Source: Falciphora oryzae
Lineage: Eukaryota > Ascomycota > Sordariomycetes > Magnaporthales > Magnaporthaceae
Length of the DNA stretch: 64,000 nucleotides
Assembly: GCA_000733355.1 (NCBI GenBank)
Contig: JNVV01000060.1
Location: 69,637 to 133,636, forward strand
Direction: 5' to 3'
A model generated the notes under the pieces. That model did not search any database, was not told the origin of the DNA, and was given only the letters and a program-made list of their open reading frames with translations. Made by a program: the position numbers and the translations under genes. Positions 62,995 to 64,000 of this stretch are shown in pieces; the first letter of the stretch is position 1; every line of letters starts with the position of its first letter.

Positions 62995-64000
62995 GTTCTT
63001 GCAGTTTTGCTGGTCGCCGACTTTTGCAAGTGCCAAGATGGAAAGCTGCATGAGTTTAGGCCTGGCCGCGGTCCAGTGGCCCAAGCAGACGTGGGCAGCA
63101 AACCTCCGCGGCGAAGAGGAGAGGCGTAGGCTAGGGTGGGGGAAATTCTGGTCTCGGGTCCCGTGTCTCGGCGGGAAAAAGGCATCCAAGAGAGCCGCCA
63201 AGTACGTTCGTTTTGATGTTAAAAAATTTGATATTAACTACAGAAATCGATCTCGTAATTACAGAGTCTCATGGGCCCGACGACATATTTTCCCTGTTTT
63301 CCTTTTTTTTTATCTTTTTATTTTCTGGCTAAAAGATGGCGCCCGGTGCGGATGCCGGCGCATATCGGTCGGTGACCGACTTGTGACACTCCGACGAACG
63401 GATGCGGCCGTCGGCGCCACGCCACAACGTGCGTTGCGCTGGCACGGCTTGAGTCGGGCGGAGATTTGTCACTAATGTACCTGGGCACCTACCTAACTGG
63501 GGCGCCAAAATTCAGCCACAAACTGCACTGGACCGCCTTGGCGTGTTCATTTTACTGAAATGGCAGGGTACTTGCTGGATATCCCGCCAGGGCGAACCGG
63601 AAAGCTTGAAACTGCGGAAGGACCTCACAACAACTATACGCGTACAAGGGAGAGATACAAGAAAGTCCCACAGGGCAACCAACGAAAGTCTGACGAGGGA
63701 GCCTTATGGGCAGGAGACTTCGGGGCCGTGGGCCGTGTTGCCAGAGACCGGCCGGTCGTCAGGACAGGGGCCAACATGCACTCGATATTCCCAATCCACT
63801 TCCATTTCAGCTGCTCCACAGCATGATAATGAGCCCATCTGGTAGGGGGAAGGCACCATCGAGTAGATGGAGCTGCATCGGAACCTAAGACATATTCGGC
63901 TAAAGGATCCAAGGCCACCACGTAGTCTTACCTGACAGGAGCAAATAACGCCCTTGCTGGGGAGCGGGGAAGGAGGAGGGTGGGATCATCTGGTTCGTTT
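62995..64000. other. Right end of the window, no gene supported
   Basis: About 1 kb; upstream region of the MYND gene, then sequence with a T-rich run (63294-63330) and short overlapping frames (63543-63845) in two phases that cannot both be real. No RNA gene or repeat end recognised. Confidence 0.45.

Overview
The window looks like a chromosome segment of a filamentous ascomycete (Pezizomycotina, probably Sordariomycetes). Genes have short GT-AG introns (51-219 nt) and GC-rich codons, and the gene families are typical of these fungi: a subgroup C GH18 chitinase, LysM proteins, a short heme-thiolate peroxygenase and DUF-type nuclear or membrane proteins. The old transposons are AT-rich, with Trp and Gln codons turned into TAG/TAA and Cys codons into Tyr, which is the pattern left by repeat-induced point mutation (RIP). 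The exact species cannot be told from the sequence.

Layout. (1) 1-23,100 is a nested transposon cluster: a Fot1/pogo-like end inside an intact LINE copy, that LINE joined in frame to the integrase tail of a decayed Copia element, the Copia 5' LTR abutting a decayed chromovirus (gypsy-1), whose 3' LTR abuts an older LINE copy, which in turn is split by a complete 8.9-kb chromovirus (gypsy-2) with matching 275-bp LTRs and a GGTAG target duplication. A fold-back MITE holding an assembly gap and a Copia solo LTR with CCCAG duplication follow. (2) 23,600-47,420 is mostly a gene island: a hypothetical gene, a divergent LysM/chitinase pair, a DUF-like gene, a hypothetical gene, a small Cys-rich gene, a peroxygenase and a multipass membrane protein, interspersed with two 5'-truncated LINE copies and a second MITE. 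(3) 47,500-52,400 is a gene graveyard: BTB/POZ fragment, medium-chain dehydrogenase pseudogene, a lone N-terminal fragment of a kinase-like protein, and an ORF interrupted by a 608-bp hAT-type MITE with a perfect 8-bp duplication. (4) 52,560-61,430 is one more LINE copy split by a 7.68-kb Helitron that carries a RepHel pseudogene and inverted terminal sequences. (5) 61,430-64,000 holds a frameshifted MYND zinc-finger gene and otherwise nothing clear.

How parts work together. The LysM protein (six LysM-like repeats) and the 1,808-residue chitinase are transcribed divergently from a shared 387-bp interval, the usual arrangement of subgroup C chitinases with LysM proteins; the LysM gene however carries two single-base homopolymer frameshifts. 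All five LINE copies share the same 3' end, closing in a CT-repeat tail where the end is preserved, and differ in where the 5' end is cut. One nearly intact LINE open reading frame coexists with heavily mutated LTR elements, implying recent LINE activity after the older elements were mutated. All functions are assigned by reading the translations; no database search was possible.
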